Shown piece by piece: positions 10,403-22,148 of a stretch of DNA of 64,000 nucleotides. Position numbers and translations under genes: made by a program. How positions within the stretch are numbered: the first letter of the stretch is position 1; every line of letters starts with the position of its first letter. Source of the DNA: Myxocyprinus asiaticus (taxonomy: Eukaryota > Chordata > Actinopteri > Cypriniformes > Catostomidae); assembly GCF_019703515.2 (NCBI RefSeq), contig NC_059373.1, forward strand, positions 12,249,281 to 12,313,280, written 5' to 3'. The notes under the pieces are model-generated. The model did not search any database. It had not been told where the DNA came from and saw only the letters and a list, made by a program, of their open reading frames with translations.

Positions 10403-12222
10403 CTTAACTGGCTCCTTTTGACCACCCCCGGAACAGCCTGGGACGGGGGAGGAAGAGGCCTGTCCTCGTGACCCATGGAGACTGTCAAATCGGGGGAGGA
10501 TTTGTGCCACAGCTGGGCACTCAGGGGCGGGAGACCGCCGCTGGAGCGCCAAACCTGCCAAATAGAGTGGTGGATGGTGGTCATGATGATGGCCGTGCAC
10601 ACCAGATACGTGACCCAGGGAACAAGGAAACCGCTCTTGCTGAACTCTTGAGTACTGCAGCCACTTGGGCATGCAGCACAATTAAATGCAAAGGTAACAA
10701 AAAGATTCTCCTCCTGGCCTTCAACCGGGGGATGGAGAGGTCTGCTTTCCAGCTCCAGAGCAGCGGGTTTCGTCGTCCCTGGGTCACCCGACTCAAAGGC
10801 ACTTTGAAGCCTTTCACGGGATCTTGGCGGCCGCGAGACGGGTGGTGTCTGCTTCCTGCGGTGGGTTCCACGCCGGGGCCAGGACGAAGGGGCGGGCTGC
10901 GGCGGAGCCGGTGCAGTCACCGCAGGGGGACTGCGGGACCTTGAGCCGCACCAGGGCAGGATATGCCAGATAGCCTCCGTCTGCTGTTCCAATGTTGAGA
11001 ACTGCTGGGCAAAGTCCTTGACGGTGTCACCGAATAGGCCAACCTGGGAGATGGAGGCAGCAAGGAACCGTGTCCTGTCGGCCTCACCCATCTTGACCAG
11101 GTTGAGCCAAAGGTGGCGCTCCTGGACCACTAATGTGGACATCGTCCACCCGAGAGACCGCATCGTGACCTCCGTCACTCGGAGAGCGAGGTCGGTCACC
11201 GAGCGCAGTTCCTGCATCAATCCCGGGGCGGAACTACCCTCGTGCAGATACTTTAGCACCTTGGCGGACTTGCAGGAGAGCCATGGCATGCAGGGCAGAG
11301 GCGGCTTGTCCAGCGGCACCGTAGGCCTTGGCCGTCAGAGACGACGTAAACCTACAGGCCTTGGACAGGGGCTTTGGGCACCCGCGCCAGGTGGCGGCGC
11401 TCTGCGGGCATAGGTGCACCGTGAGCACCTTTATCCACCGGGGGATTGCCGAATAGCCCTTGGCCGCCCCACCATCGAGGGTAGTGAGGGCAGGGAAGCT
11501 GAAAAGATCGGGACCGGGCAGTAAAAAGTGCCTCCCATGACATTGTCAGCTCTTCATGCACTTCCGGGAAGAATGGAATGGGGTCAGGGCATGGCTTTGC
11601 GCAGCGCCGCAAGCCCAGGAAACAATCATCGAGCTGTGAGGGTTCAGGGAAGAGCAGAGGGTTCCACTATAGCTGACACTCGCGGCTGCCCGGGAAATCT
11701 CCATGTCAGCCTGTGACTGGGCAATCATCCCCGAAGGGAGGAGCCCAGCTGAGGCTTCCGTGTCCGAGTGGACGAGCCCGCTCTCTGATGCTGCGCTCGA
11801 GAGCTCATCACTTTCGCGGGCTCCAAATAAGAGGTCGAACTCGCCATGAGACGAGCCGGCAGACTCATCCGGAAGCCCGATCGGGGCAGACGAGCGTGCT
11901 GGGGAATGGGAGTTCCGCGGGGGGATACCTGGCAGAGGCGGTCCCACTGGGGTCCCCAAATCGCCCCCAGTGCTAGCCGCGCTGGCCTCATACCCGTGGG
12001 TAAAAGGACCGAGGCGGGGAGCCTCTGGGGTGGCTTGCTTTCTTACGAAGGCAAGCCGCGACCGCATCATTGCCATGGACATGTCCTCGCAATGAGTACA
12101 TGACCATCCACGAACGCTGTCTCCGCATGAGCAGTGCCCAGACACAAAAAACAGTGATTGTGACCGTCAGAAGGCGAGAGATAACGAGCGCAACCAGGAA
12201 TAACATACAATCGAAAAGGCAT
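10403..12222 (-). pseudogene. DIRS gag
   Basis: Structural protein of the particle. The start is the minus-strand ATG at 12222, because the same MPF(R/H)L start, preceded by the same leader, is conserved in all four copies. The N-terminus has a putative metal-binding module (PGC ... DGHNHC-x2-C-x4-H). A one-base deletion near 12085 breaks the frame just before the final C-x2-C. A Ser/Pro-rich, acidic middle follows, then a helical capsid-like region (AAGQAASALHAMALLQV, LWLNLVKMGEADR, VGLFGDTVKDFAQQF) and a basic Pro-rich tail. The capsid-like part lies in a 360-residue open frame starting at 11319. The conserved LWLNL and GLFGD phrases match DIRS Gag as I know it. Confidence 0.85.
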
Positions 12223-12439
12223 CTTTAAAAAGATGTGTCCTTAAAAAGACATTCCGTGTGTGCCACTCTTTTATAGAAATATACTCTTTTATAGAAATAT
12301 ACTCTTATTTCTGCCGAAGCGCCCATTCTCTGCAGTGCACCAGTGCAGAGGAGGAAGAAGCCGCTGAAATGCGCCGTCAGATCCAGCAGAGGTGAATGAA
12401 CAGTCGTGGGAATTCAGCTCAGTGAGAATGACCATTCGG

Positions 12440-12612
12440 CTCAGAAGAGAAAATCTGAATGAGTGGTTGCATACCAGCTCCTTTTATACCCGTATGTCCA
12501 GGGGAGTGGCATGCAAATACCACTCACCAATTTTCATTGGCCTTTTATCAAAGACCAGAGGTGTCTCGGGCTCCCAAGAGTGACCACTTTGAGTGAGTGA
12601 CAGATAGGGAAC
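12440..12612. repeat. DIRS copy A right ITR (5' end of element)
   Basis: Reverse complement begins GTTCCCTATCTGTCACTCAC and continues into the ITR core shared with the left end. It lacks the TCGACGTTGTGTCGATG-type segment found at the same place in copies C and D, a small terminal deletion. Confidence 0.9.
12480..12490 (-). promoter_or_regulatory. TATA box of DIRS copy A
   Basis: GGTATAAAAGG on the minus strand, inside the right ITR and about 260 bases before the gag ATG. It is identical in copies B and D, with the same TATAAAA in C. The mirror-image ITR at 6541-6551 carries the same box on the plus strand pointing into the element, so antisense transcription is possible. Confidence 0.65.
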
Positions 12613-12775
12613 TGCTAATCCCTGGTGTCATTTAATTAAATTTACACATGATGTCATTTAACAGACCAACTCAACAAGTTAACTGAAGACAAAAAGCTTA
12701 ATTTATAGTTCATTTAAGACACTTTAGCTCAATAACTTCATCATTTCATAACTGCTTTAGAAAGGTTAAAGCAAC

Positions 12776-13253
12776 AGTTCCCCCCAAAATGATACCGAAA
12801 CATTATGCCATCTTAAACTTGCACGACTTAAACTTGATTAACTTTTTTGCAAGTTAATGGGTTCCAAATTCTTGAGTACCTGGCAACCACATGCAGCATC
12901 ACTCTCTTGAAGCCTGCACTGTTTCTATTGGGCCAGATGTCAAGATTTGCTGTGAATAAGGACTTACATTTCGGTCTGTTTCTTTCCCAAAGCGATCATT
13001 TTGCTTGGATTAAACTGCTCAAGTCATTTGGTTTACCTTTATGCTGCCTTTATGTCCTTTTTGGACCTTGAAATTTATGGACCCCATTTACATTGCACAA
13101 AAACACCTTACATTCTTAAAAAAATAAAATAAATAAAAATAAAATAAAATAATAATAATCTTTGTTTGTGTTCCACAGAAGAAAGAAAGAAAATTACACA
13201 AGTTTGAGTTTGTGAGTAAATTATGTATTTTTTGGGTGAACTATCCCCTTTAA
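12776..13253. mobile_element. TTAA-ended fold-back MITE (decayed)
   Basis: Left end TTAAAGCAACAGTTCCCCCC; right end TTTTTGGGTGAACTATCCCCTTTAA preceded by 'tgttccacagaagaaagaaag'. These are the usual ends and subterminal phrases of a very common fish MITE ('gggatagttcacccaaaaa' type). The interior is noncoding and includes an (AAAT)n-like stretch near 13120-13160. Confidence 0.6.
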
Positions 13254-13419
13254 ATTGTGTTGCTCATGCAGTTTATGCAGGATTGAATGTGGTCTGCAAT
13301 CTGTCCTTATCCCAGTCCTTCTCTCACCCCAATTTTCTATCACCTCTTGTTATACTGTCATTAACAAGTGACAAACAGTGCTCAAATAAATAATTTCATT
13401 TTGGAAAATAGCCAAAAGT

Positions 13420-13612
13420 TGTATGGAATACTTTTATGGTACTTTTATGATGCTATTTTGAAGCTTGAATGATAATGATCACTCTATGCTTTCATTGTAT
13501 GGAAAAAAGCAGAGCTGACTTTGACATTGCTGGCACCATGCTCTACATATTTGAGTTATGGGAAAACAGAAGTTTGACAAAATCTTTATTTTTGGGTACA
13601 CTATTGCTTTAA
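13420..13612. mobile_element. Right half of the same TTAA MITE family
   Basis: Ends 'tttttgggtacactattgctttaa', with 'gtatggaaaaaagcagag' and 'ggaatacttttatg' inside, as in the inner part of the family. The left half cannot be recognised. Confidence 0.5.
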
Positions 13613-16044
13613 GTACTGTAAATGAGGATTATGACATCATCATACACCCTATACCCTGCAAATACAGTGCTGGCCTGTCTAATGGAGTCTGGACCAACTA
13701 CTGACTAGGAACTCTCTCCTTTTCTCTGTGTTGAGAACAGAGGCCACGGTCCATCACGGCAAGTCTGTGTCTGCCATTTTGACTTACAGGCCACCATTAC
13801 ACAGCTCAAAATGAATGAGCAGTTTCACCCGCGCTTATGTCTCCAGCTTTCATCTCATAGCAGTAATCCACTCCGACACAGCCAACATGGTGTCAGGGGC
13901 GGGTGGCCCTCCTAAGAGAGGGGGAATTTGTGCACAGGGCCGCTCTATGGTAGTACATTCTACTGTGATGGTTATCAGCCACTATCTGCAGCAGTGTGTT
14001 TGTGTGCAGTAGACAGGGGAGAGGCTCTTAAGGGCTAAATGAATCCTGATTCCCCTGATATTTCTCTCCCGCTGGGGACTTCCTTTCCCTGTCTGCCACT
14101 GACGATGTGTGATGCGTTCCTCAGGGAGAAAGTGGTAATAAGTAAGGAACACACAGCCCCTTGACTGATGCTGATACTGCTGCACCATCGTCACAAATGT
14201 GCACACACTCACGCGGTCTGAAAAACGCATATGCGCTAATAGATGCATGGGCACACATATGCACACATGCACAGATATAAATTGGCAGGTATTCTTGGAT
14301 GCTTAAAAAAAAAAAAAAAAGAGGACTTTTGCAGGTTGTTCAGTTATTCAAAATGAACTAAAGCTACTCAATTCTAGAACATTTTGTCTTGATTTCATTG
14401 CATTCTATCCAATTAAATTAGTAAAATTTAAGTTTACTTAATCCATGTGAGTTGGGACTACATGAATACTTTTTGTAGCATTGATGACACAGGGCAGAGG
14501 ATTTCAGTTTCCCAGTATGCTTTGCATGGGACTGGATGGGGTGAAAATGTTTTGAAATTAAGTGTTATTTTATGCATTTTTGAGCAATAATAGGAGGAAA
14601 TTTGTTAATGTTTAATGCTCCATTATATTGGTATTTAAAAACAGTGTCTGTTAGGCTGGAGTTTAGGGGGTTATCATTGTGGTGAAGACTGGCACTTGTT
14701 CTTAGGTTAAGGATGGACATTCACATTTCAGTGAAGATTGATTTGAGTGCTGTTTAACTCCACGAGCAGTTGCTATCAGATTGACAGTGCAAAGTTTTGC
14801 TGTCCTTACACCTGTTCACCTGACATATACTAATGATTAAAACAATAAATTAAGTTGGACCAGCATAAGAAAATTATTATATTAAACATTATTAAATTAA
14901 GTTTTGTAAACATAACAAAATTGAGTTAAAACTACTATAGTACATTGATTTGACCTAGATTAACTAAATTACGTTGGCTCAATGAAACAGATTAATCAAA
15001 ATTAACAAAATTAAATTACTTGTAAAAACTCTCAAATTCAACAGAATCTATATAACCAACAGAGCTGAGAGTACTACACTCTTATTGAAAGCTGTAAACA
15101 TAATCAAATCAGACAAAATATTTCATTAACAAACATACAAAGAAAAGGGGATGTGTAGAACTTTGTGAATGATGGGCGTTTACATTCTGCAAAAATCTGC
15201 TAAACACAGATTCCGTGTAGGCCTGCTTATAAACAATTTTTATTTCTCATAAGGAATTTTAAGAGAGCATTTGATAGATCATGTAAAAGAAAAGGTTAAA
15301 AGGAAACTTAACAGAGCATGAAGTCTCCAAAGCAAAGAAAGAGCAACATCTGAGCAGTAAAAGTGTTTAGATATATGTGAATGTGTTGGAAGGGAGGGTG
15401 GGCGATGTAAGAAAATCAAGTCAAATGTGCCATTTTGGGGATTACTTTAATCAGAGAAAAAGGAGAGTTCCAGTGAGTAAGAGTGTTGTCAGTCTCTATA
15501 TGTGGAACTGAACATATATGCATCCATACAGCCCAATTAATCATGCACATTATTCTGATATTAAGTTAAAGATGTTGATTGTAACCTTGCTGGGGAAAAT
15601 TAAAGTGTTTCTCTGGAGAAGAAAGGACATGGTTTAAAGCTTGGGAAGAATGTGGTGTGTTTCTCAGTGTGAATGCCATGTGTGTGTGTGTGGTGTGTAA
15701 TCTGCAGGTTTGTGTGCCAAGGTCAGAACGGTCAAATGTGTCCTCTCCTTCACTCGGCAAACCTGAATCAGAGCTGACACCAGAAAAAAATCCTCAGTCT
15801 GCAATACACACACACATGCACATTCATTGTCTCTCTCCCATCTTCATCTTTCGCAATAAACACACACAATCATTGACTTTAGAATGCATTTCAAATTGTA
15901 AATAGATAATTTCTGACGAGTATTTCTATGACTCAATACATGATTTTGTACAGCAAGTGCTTCATCATGTTTTCAAGCAATTGTATTAAAGAAGCATTTT
16001 CAAAGAGCAAATGCATTTGTCAGAGGAAATTATGATCTTCACAT
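13613..16044. other. Intergenic spacer, candidate conserved island at 13640-14140
   Basis: 13640-14140 is non-repetitive and evenly composed, a possible conserved non-coding element. The rest is AT-rich, with an A16-type run near 14305 and a (TG)n-like patch near 15678-15692. No coding region is supported. Confidence 0.3.
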
Positions 16045-16507
16045 TTAAAGAGATATTTCACCCAAAAATAAAAAAAATTCTGACCTCATTTACTAACCTT
16101 GTATAGTTCCAAACCTGAATTACATTCTTCTGTGGAGCACAAAAGGAAATTATCTCTTCCATACAATGAAAGTGGATGGGGGACCGGGGGCTGTCAAGCT
16201 CTAAAAATGGCAACAAAAACAAACAAAAAAAAAAAAACGTAAAAGCATCATAAAACTCATACTTTATAGTCCAAGTCATCTAAAGTCATACAATACCTTT
16301 GTGCGAGGAACAGACTGGAATTTAAGTTGTAACTCTCTTTAAATCTTACTTGATAGTCATGGTCACCATTCACTTTTCATCTATGTTAAATAGCTGCTTG
16401 GACATTCTGCTACAAACATCTCCTTTTGTGTTCCATGGAAGAAAGAAAGTCATACAACATAAGTAAATAATGTCGAATCTCTAATTTTTGGATGAACTAT
16501 CCCTTAA
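16045..16507. mobile_element. TTAA-ended fold-back MITE, full length
   Basis: TTAAAGAGATATTTCACCCA on the left and 'tttttggatgaactatcccttaa' on the right, with 'gtggagcacaaaaggaaat' and 'tgttccatggaagaaagaaag' as subterminal inverted phrases. It is noncoding, 463 bp, and flanked by TTAA. Confidence 0.75.
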
Positions 16508-18264
16508 ATATGTTGTATACATAACATCATTAAATAGACAACATGCAATATGGCACACCTGATGCTTTTCCTATGACAAAACGTCAGGTCTCTTGCCCTG
16601 AGTTCACAGACCATTAAGCCTTTCAAAACACCCCCGATCGTGTCCTCTCCCTCCAATTACAACACCCCCACCCTGTTTTCTGTCCACTGAAGGGCCACGT
16701 TTGACGTCTAAACTTCTGTAACCTCTATTCTTTCCCCATCTCTCCTCAGTGTCTCGTTAGATCCAGCAGTTTAATAACCTCAAGTGCTGTCACGGGCGGT
16801 TTTTGAAAAATGGCTCCCATAAAACATCAGGCAATCAGGCAGTGGAGATTCGCCCAGCTCTTACTATTTCCCAGTGTCCTCCTGTCCCCCATCCCATCTT
16901 AATGAATTAGTGCTGAAATATGCAGTGGCACCCCAGTCATTAGCACAGAGCACATCTGTGATTTAATATCATTTTTCTCCAATGTTTGCGGCGAAGATGG
17001 TCGTGGCTGACAGACATGTTGAATTCTTTTCACCCTATTAGACAGTGGGAATGAGACCAGCCTGTTGCTTCAGAGTATATCAGTGAAAAATCCCTGCTGA
17101 TTTACGAAGCATTAACATTTTACCAAACTCGCTGATTTACATTACTTCAACTCTCTCTCTCCTCAATTTTTCTTTATTTGTAGTCAAAGTAGGTGATGAT
17201 ATTTTGAAAATAAATGCTGCACTAATTAAATACTCCATGGCAGAGCAGTGTGTGATTGATGGACTGGCGTAGTGTGCAGTGGAGTGACAAGGGTCTCTGT
17301 GTTGGCAGTGGAAGGGGGTTGCCAAGTATGGTCCAAAATTAACTTTTTGACACACCTGCCAAAGTGCCAATAGCTAATGAATTGAGGAAATTTGAAATAA
17401 AAAATTGTAATAAAAAAGTCTCACCAGCAATGAAACTGCTGAACCCAGTTTCAGTTTTCTTTTGTAGACAGTTTGTACTCTATGTCACCTACATAAGTGA
17501 GATTCAGATTACCATTCTTTCAGTTGATATAAACCATATTATGTTTCAATTCATAATAAAGTTACCAGCCAACTGGCACATAAATCCATATTTTTACTCA
17601 CCAAAGCTAATTTGCATCTGATGGTTGTTAATTTTGGACTGTACTGCCACTGGTCTTCTTTGAATCCTGAGACACATCTGAAACTGAAACGTGCCCTATT
17701 TTTCCCAGACAGATATGACCTTTTTTTACCTTAAGAATTTCAGGCTCTGATTTTAAGTAGAAAAGAGGCTAGTTATAAGGCTTTTTGCTATCCTGTAAGG
17801 TAAAGTAAGTATCAACGGTAAAGTTAGTAACTTATTTACAAGCATCCAAAAGAACTAATAAAGAAGTAATTCTGTCTGTGCATACCGATGATCAGATCTG
17901 ACACAAAAAAGAGATTCAAAGCTGCTTAAATTTTTTTTGGGTCATCAAAGTCATCATATTTTGTGCGAATACGCTTCAGGCCACCAAAAGTTGGCTCAAA
18001 GTCTTGAGAAAATAAATAAATAAACTCAAAATTAATCAAAATGTTGAAAGAATAGAACTTCTCGCAAGTGAATTAGCACCTCCATTTTTTTGTCAAAAAT
18101 TAATTGTATCCCTTTGCAGCTTTCCCAGTGAGATATTAAAATGGTATGTAAAGTACAGGGGGTGGGGACCGCTGATTGTGCCAACTCATTTGTTTAGAAC
18201 ACTGTGTGGGACCAGGGGACACTACGCCACACAGGGGATGTCAGTAGCTCTAAAGATGGCAGCA
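16508..18264. other. Intergenic spacer, candidate conserved island at 16600-17110
   Basis: 16600-17110 is unusually GC-balanced and free of repeats for this window, and it contains TAATGAATTAGTGC and similar homeodomain-like words. It may be a conserved non-coding element. The remainder to the hAT MITE holds nothing that I recognise. Confidence 0.3.
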
Positions 18265-18272
18265 TATCTGCC

Positions 18273-18719
18273 CAGTGTTGTGTAAGTTACTATAAAAAAA
18301 TAATAAATTACTAACTACTAATTACATCTGCTACAGTGTAATTAGATTACTGTACTTATTACTGTGTCTGAAAAGTAATTGCATTACTTATTACTAATTA
18401 CTTTCTAAAACCCTTATCAACCTCGACCAGATGAAAAATACAAGGATAGACATGAAATTGTTCTTTCAAATAAATCATATAAAATCAAATAAATTATTCA
18501 TGAACTGGCCAAGGAATTTAAGGGGGCTGCATTAAATTAGAAAACATACATTTTAACATTAGACGTTAAGTTTCGATTTTAAATTCACTATTGTTTTATA
18601 TAGAATTGTTCTATAGTCTATATACTGAAAAATTAAGAGTAATCCCTTACTTTACTTTTTTCAGTGAAAAAGTAATTTACAGTAATGAATTACTTAGTAA
18701 TGCATAAAACCCAACATTG
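18273..18719. mobile_element. hAT-type MITE with 8-bp TSD TATCTGCC
   Basis: The element starts CAGTGTTGTGTAAG and ends ACCCAACATTG. TATCTGCC lies directly outside both ends (18265-18272 and 18720-18727), an exact 8-bp duplication as made by hAT transposases. The interior is full of 'attactaattac' and 'agtaatt' phrases, typical of a widespread teleost nonautonomous hAT. There is no coding region. Confidence 0.88.
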
Positions 18720-18727
18720 TATCTGCC

Positions 18728-19555
18728 TCACCATTTTAAGTCTAATCAAAATCTACAAGCGGAAATGTGCCACACAGACAGTGTGGGTTCCCTAATTCTA
18801 ATGCACCATAGGGAAAGAAAGAAGTATCTATATGAGCGGAAAATCAGCCATATACTTCATTCATACTGTGCATGCTATGAGCGATTCAGGAAAAGGAATA
18901 ACTAAAAAGTTTGATAACAGTTACTCAATAGGAATATGGATAATTTGATCACTTTACTATTAGATTAAAGGTGAGATGTGTATTTTTTGTGCAACTAGTG
19001 TAACCAAAGGGAATTGCATTAATACTAGATAGGTAAAGTTTGTTAAGGCAAACTTAGATGTTGGCTTGACAAAGCAGTACTAGGTATGATAGATAATTGG
19101 AGTTTGAAGAGTCTTGGCCGTTTGAACATTCCATCAATGTACTGTAAGTCTTTGGGATTTTTTTGGGGGATTTTTTTTTTTTTCACCCCCTACTGGAAAA
19201 CTGTCTGATCAGACATAGCACCCAGAGTAAAACAGTCTGACGTTGTGTACCAAGTTTGGTGGACGTGGCTTGAAAGCTGTAGGAGGAGTTACATTTAATA
19301 ATTTCAGTTTAGGGAAAAGCCTAATCATCTTAAAGTTGTTTTTTTCTAGCCAATATTATCATTGTTTTTTAAACAGGTTTCCTGAATTCTCCCCCATCTC
19401 CCTTTGCTTGGACAAACACATAGTTCTGCCCCAGAATATTGCAATTGGTTGAGCAAATGTTGCTATGTTGGGTTTTCAGGATGCTCAAAGAAACAGCAAT
19501 GTTGTGATGTAGCCACAGAGCCATAGTGTTGACAATTTTGGGGGAAATATGGATG
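18728..19555. other. Intergenic spacer with a repeat fragment near 19330-19470
   Basis: 19370-19465 (cctgaattctcccccatctc ... gttgagcaaatgttgctatg) resembles the segments at 33500-33590 and 53385-53475, so a dispersed repeat is probably present. Nothing else is recognised. Confidence 0.35.
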
Positions 19556-19559
19556 GTCT

Positions 19560-20386
19560 CTTATTATTTACTCACCCTCATGATATCCCAGGTGTGTATG
19601 ACTTTCTTTCTTCACCAGAACACATTTGAAGAAAAATAGAAAAATATCTAAGCTCAGTAGGTCCTTAAAATGCAAGTGAATGGCGATTTCTCCTTTGTAG
19701 CTCCAAAAATCACAGACAGTCAGCATAAACATCATCGATACGACTCCAGCAGTTAAATTAATGTCTTCTAAAGTGACACGATCGCTTTTGGTGCGAATAA
19801 GATCAATATTTAAGTACTTTTTAACTATAATCCAATGCTTCACGAGAGGGTGGAGTCCAAGCGGTCTCTCATGTGATGTATTCATTGCTATGGATACAGA
19901 TGTAATCTCATATTCTCCACTCAGCTGAGACATCCAGGATGAGCACACAAACACACCATTGTGAGTAAAGAATCAGATCAGTATAGATCTAAATCAAAAC
20001 CAACCTAGCTACTGTACAGTATTCCTCCTTCTCACTTGCAAACAGCGCTGCTCTTCCGGATGTGATGTAACATGCGCATACTGCTGCTCACCAGAAGCAT
20101 GATTTAGATAAAGTACCTAAATATTTATCTTTTTCCCAACAAAAGTGATAGTGTCACTTTAGAAGACATTAATTTAACAGCTGGTGTCGTATGGATGAAG
20201 TTTATGCTGACTGTTTTTGATTTTTGGAACTTCAAAAGAGAATCTCCATTTACTTGCATTTTAAGGACCTACTGAGCTGATATATTTTACTATTTTTCTT
20301 CAAATGTGTTCTGGTGAAAAAAGAAAGTCATACACTCTTGGGATATCATGAGGGTGAGTTAATTTTTGGGTGACTATCCCTTTAAA
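19560..20386. repeat. Long-arm fold-back MITE
   Basis: Left arm 19560-19800 (ctcaccctcatgatatccca ... taggtccttaaaatgcaagt) is inverted at about 20145-20365. The right end is the usual 'tttttgggtgactatccctttaa', while the matching outer 20 bases of the left arm are missing. The arms are about 220-240 bp with roughly 340 bp between them. Open frames inside are incidental. Confidence 0.8.
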
Positions 20387-22076
20387 GATGACTTCACAAA
20401 TGAAGCTGGGATCAGAATAAGCATTTTTAACATCTTTAGTGATGTACGTATATGTTAAGAGAACACAATGAAAACTTGTACAAAGCAAGACAACTGAACC
20501 ATGCTGTCATTTATGAAACTAACTCATTCTTAGCTTTTCACTCTCGCTTTCTCTCCTTCTATATCTCTATGTGTTACTTCCCATACTTTTGAACAATATA
20601 TATACACTTCTTAAAAAGAAAACACAAGTGGAGCAAGAAAAAGAGAGAGACTTATCTCAGGATACTTCTAGAGCTTTATTCGCAGAGTGTCAAGCAATCT
20701 GTCTCAAGACGTGAGTCAAAAGAAAAAAGGGGGAAAAAAGAAGAGGCGTTAATAAAAATTCATAGAATCTGCTCAGCCACAGAAATGGATGGTGACTGCA
20801 GGGTCACATTGCATGTGTGGTGGGAAGGTCAGAGGTTGTGTACAGTTTTAAAACAAGACAGTGTGTTTTCATGCATCATATAACAGATAAAGATTTTTGG
20901 TGTCGAGCCGGCCTGTTGCCGGAGGTGGGGGGGGGGATACATTTGCAGGTGCCGGGGCTCTGGACTAGTGTTCGATGTTGTGTGTGAATTCTGTCATGTG
21001 TCATCCCTCTCTTGTTCTCTCTCTCTCTCTTGCCCATGTCGCACACATCATCTTCTCTGCTGGGTAAAATGCAGATGGCCTGCAACAGTCCCTGTGTCAT
21101 GTCACAAATGTAAACGAGACTCTATTGTACCAGACGCAGCACATACTAAACACAGTATGTCACGGTTGTTTTTATGCTCATCCTTTATTCCAGCTTAATA
21201 GGATTATTCTACACAAATGGTGAAATTGATTTGGGCCAAAAGCGTCGCAGGGACCCAGTGCTTGGGGCTAGCATTCGTCATGTGTAGAAATTATGTATTG
21301 AATGCGTTCTTCTTTAGGATATCATTCAGATGGATGAAACAGAAGCAGAGATTGGTTGCAGTGATTACCGTAAGCTGCCAGTGTTTTCATTACAAACAGC
21401 AGAAGATTTCTAATAAAAAGATTAGAGGTGTATGGCAGCCTCCGAATCATGTCATGGAGTGAATTTATCACCACCAGGACACCAGCGACCCCATTTTCCA
21501 TTGCTGTAAAATAGATGTAAGGTACATTTCATTTTTTATATTCTTTTAAAAATGGCCTAGCACTCATTGTTGTTACGGTGGTAATGTTGTCAGTTAGGAA
21601 ACGAATGAAGACAAAAAGTTTTTGCCCTTTTTATTTTTATAGCTTATATTCAGTTCTGACAACAACATGTTGCTTAATTGAAACATTGGAAGTGAGCAAT
21701 CAGAATGTGCTTAGCTGCCCTGGTACTGAATGTAACTTGCACACTTCATTGTACACCTCTTTGGTTGAAAAATTATCTGCTATATGGACAAGAATGTACC
21801 TAAATGTTAAAGATTGGGGAAACCAAATATGAACGCTTAAGAAACCTCATATTAACAAATTATTTTTTGAATGAGTAATTTTATGTTCTAAACATCCAAA
21901 ATCTATCTAAAATCTACATTCAAAAATCTAAACCTCCATAAAACAATATAAATGTATATATAAAGCAAAATGATGTAAGCCAATTAGACTTAAGAGAAAA
22001 TATATTTTATTTATTTAATACAATTTATTTAATACAATTATTTAAAGACTGTATCTTATCATTTCCCCCCCACTTA

Positions 22077-22078
<2 letters not shown>
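20387..22078. other. Intergenic spacer, possible conserved island at 21040-21500
   Basis: 21040-21500 is balanced, non-repetitive sequence; the rest is AT-rich. No gene is supported. Confidence 0.3.

Positions 22079-22144
<66 letters not shown>
22079..22144. repeat. (AT)n microsatellite
   Basis: 33 uninterrupted AT units. Confidence 0.97.

Positions 22145-22148
<4 letters not shown>

Larger units (their letters stand above)
6370..12612 (-). mobile_element. DIRS-type tyrosine-recombinase retrotransposon, copy A
   Basis: Nearly complete 6.24-kb DIRS-group element, transcribed from the right end leftwards. It has inverted terminal repeats, an internal complementary region at the left end, and in order gag, RT/RNase H with a methyltransferase-like tail, and tyrosine recombinase. 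Both boundaries carry AAC on the plus strand (6370-6372 and 12610-12612), equal to GTT in element orientation, and no longer flanking duplication is visible. This matches the DIRS model of circular DNA integrated by recombinase, as opposed to integrase-made LTR insertions. All coding regions carry stops or frameshifts, many looking like CGA-to-TGA decay. It is the only copy here with a recombinase. Confidence 0.92.

Noticed and set aside
10468..10944. 158-codon plus-strand frame
   Set aside because: Antisense shadow of the DIRS gag tail and RT linker; no family motif.
6370..12612. LTR retrotransposon or endogenous retrovirus
   Set aside because: Termini are inverted and split, there is an ICR, and the integrating enzyme is a tyrosine recombinase; no aspartic protease, DDE integrase or envelope was seen.
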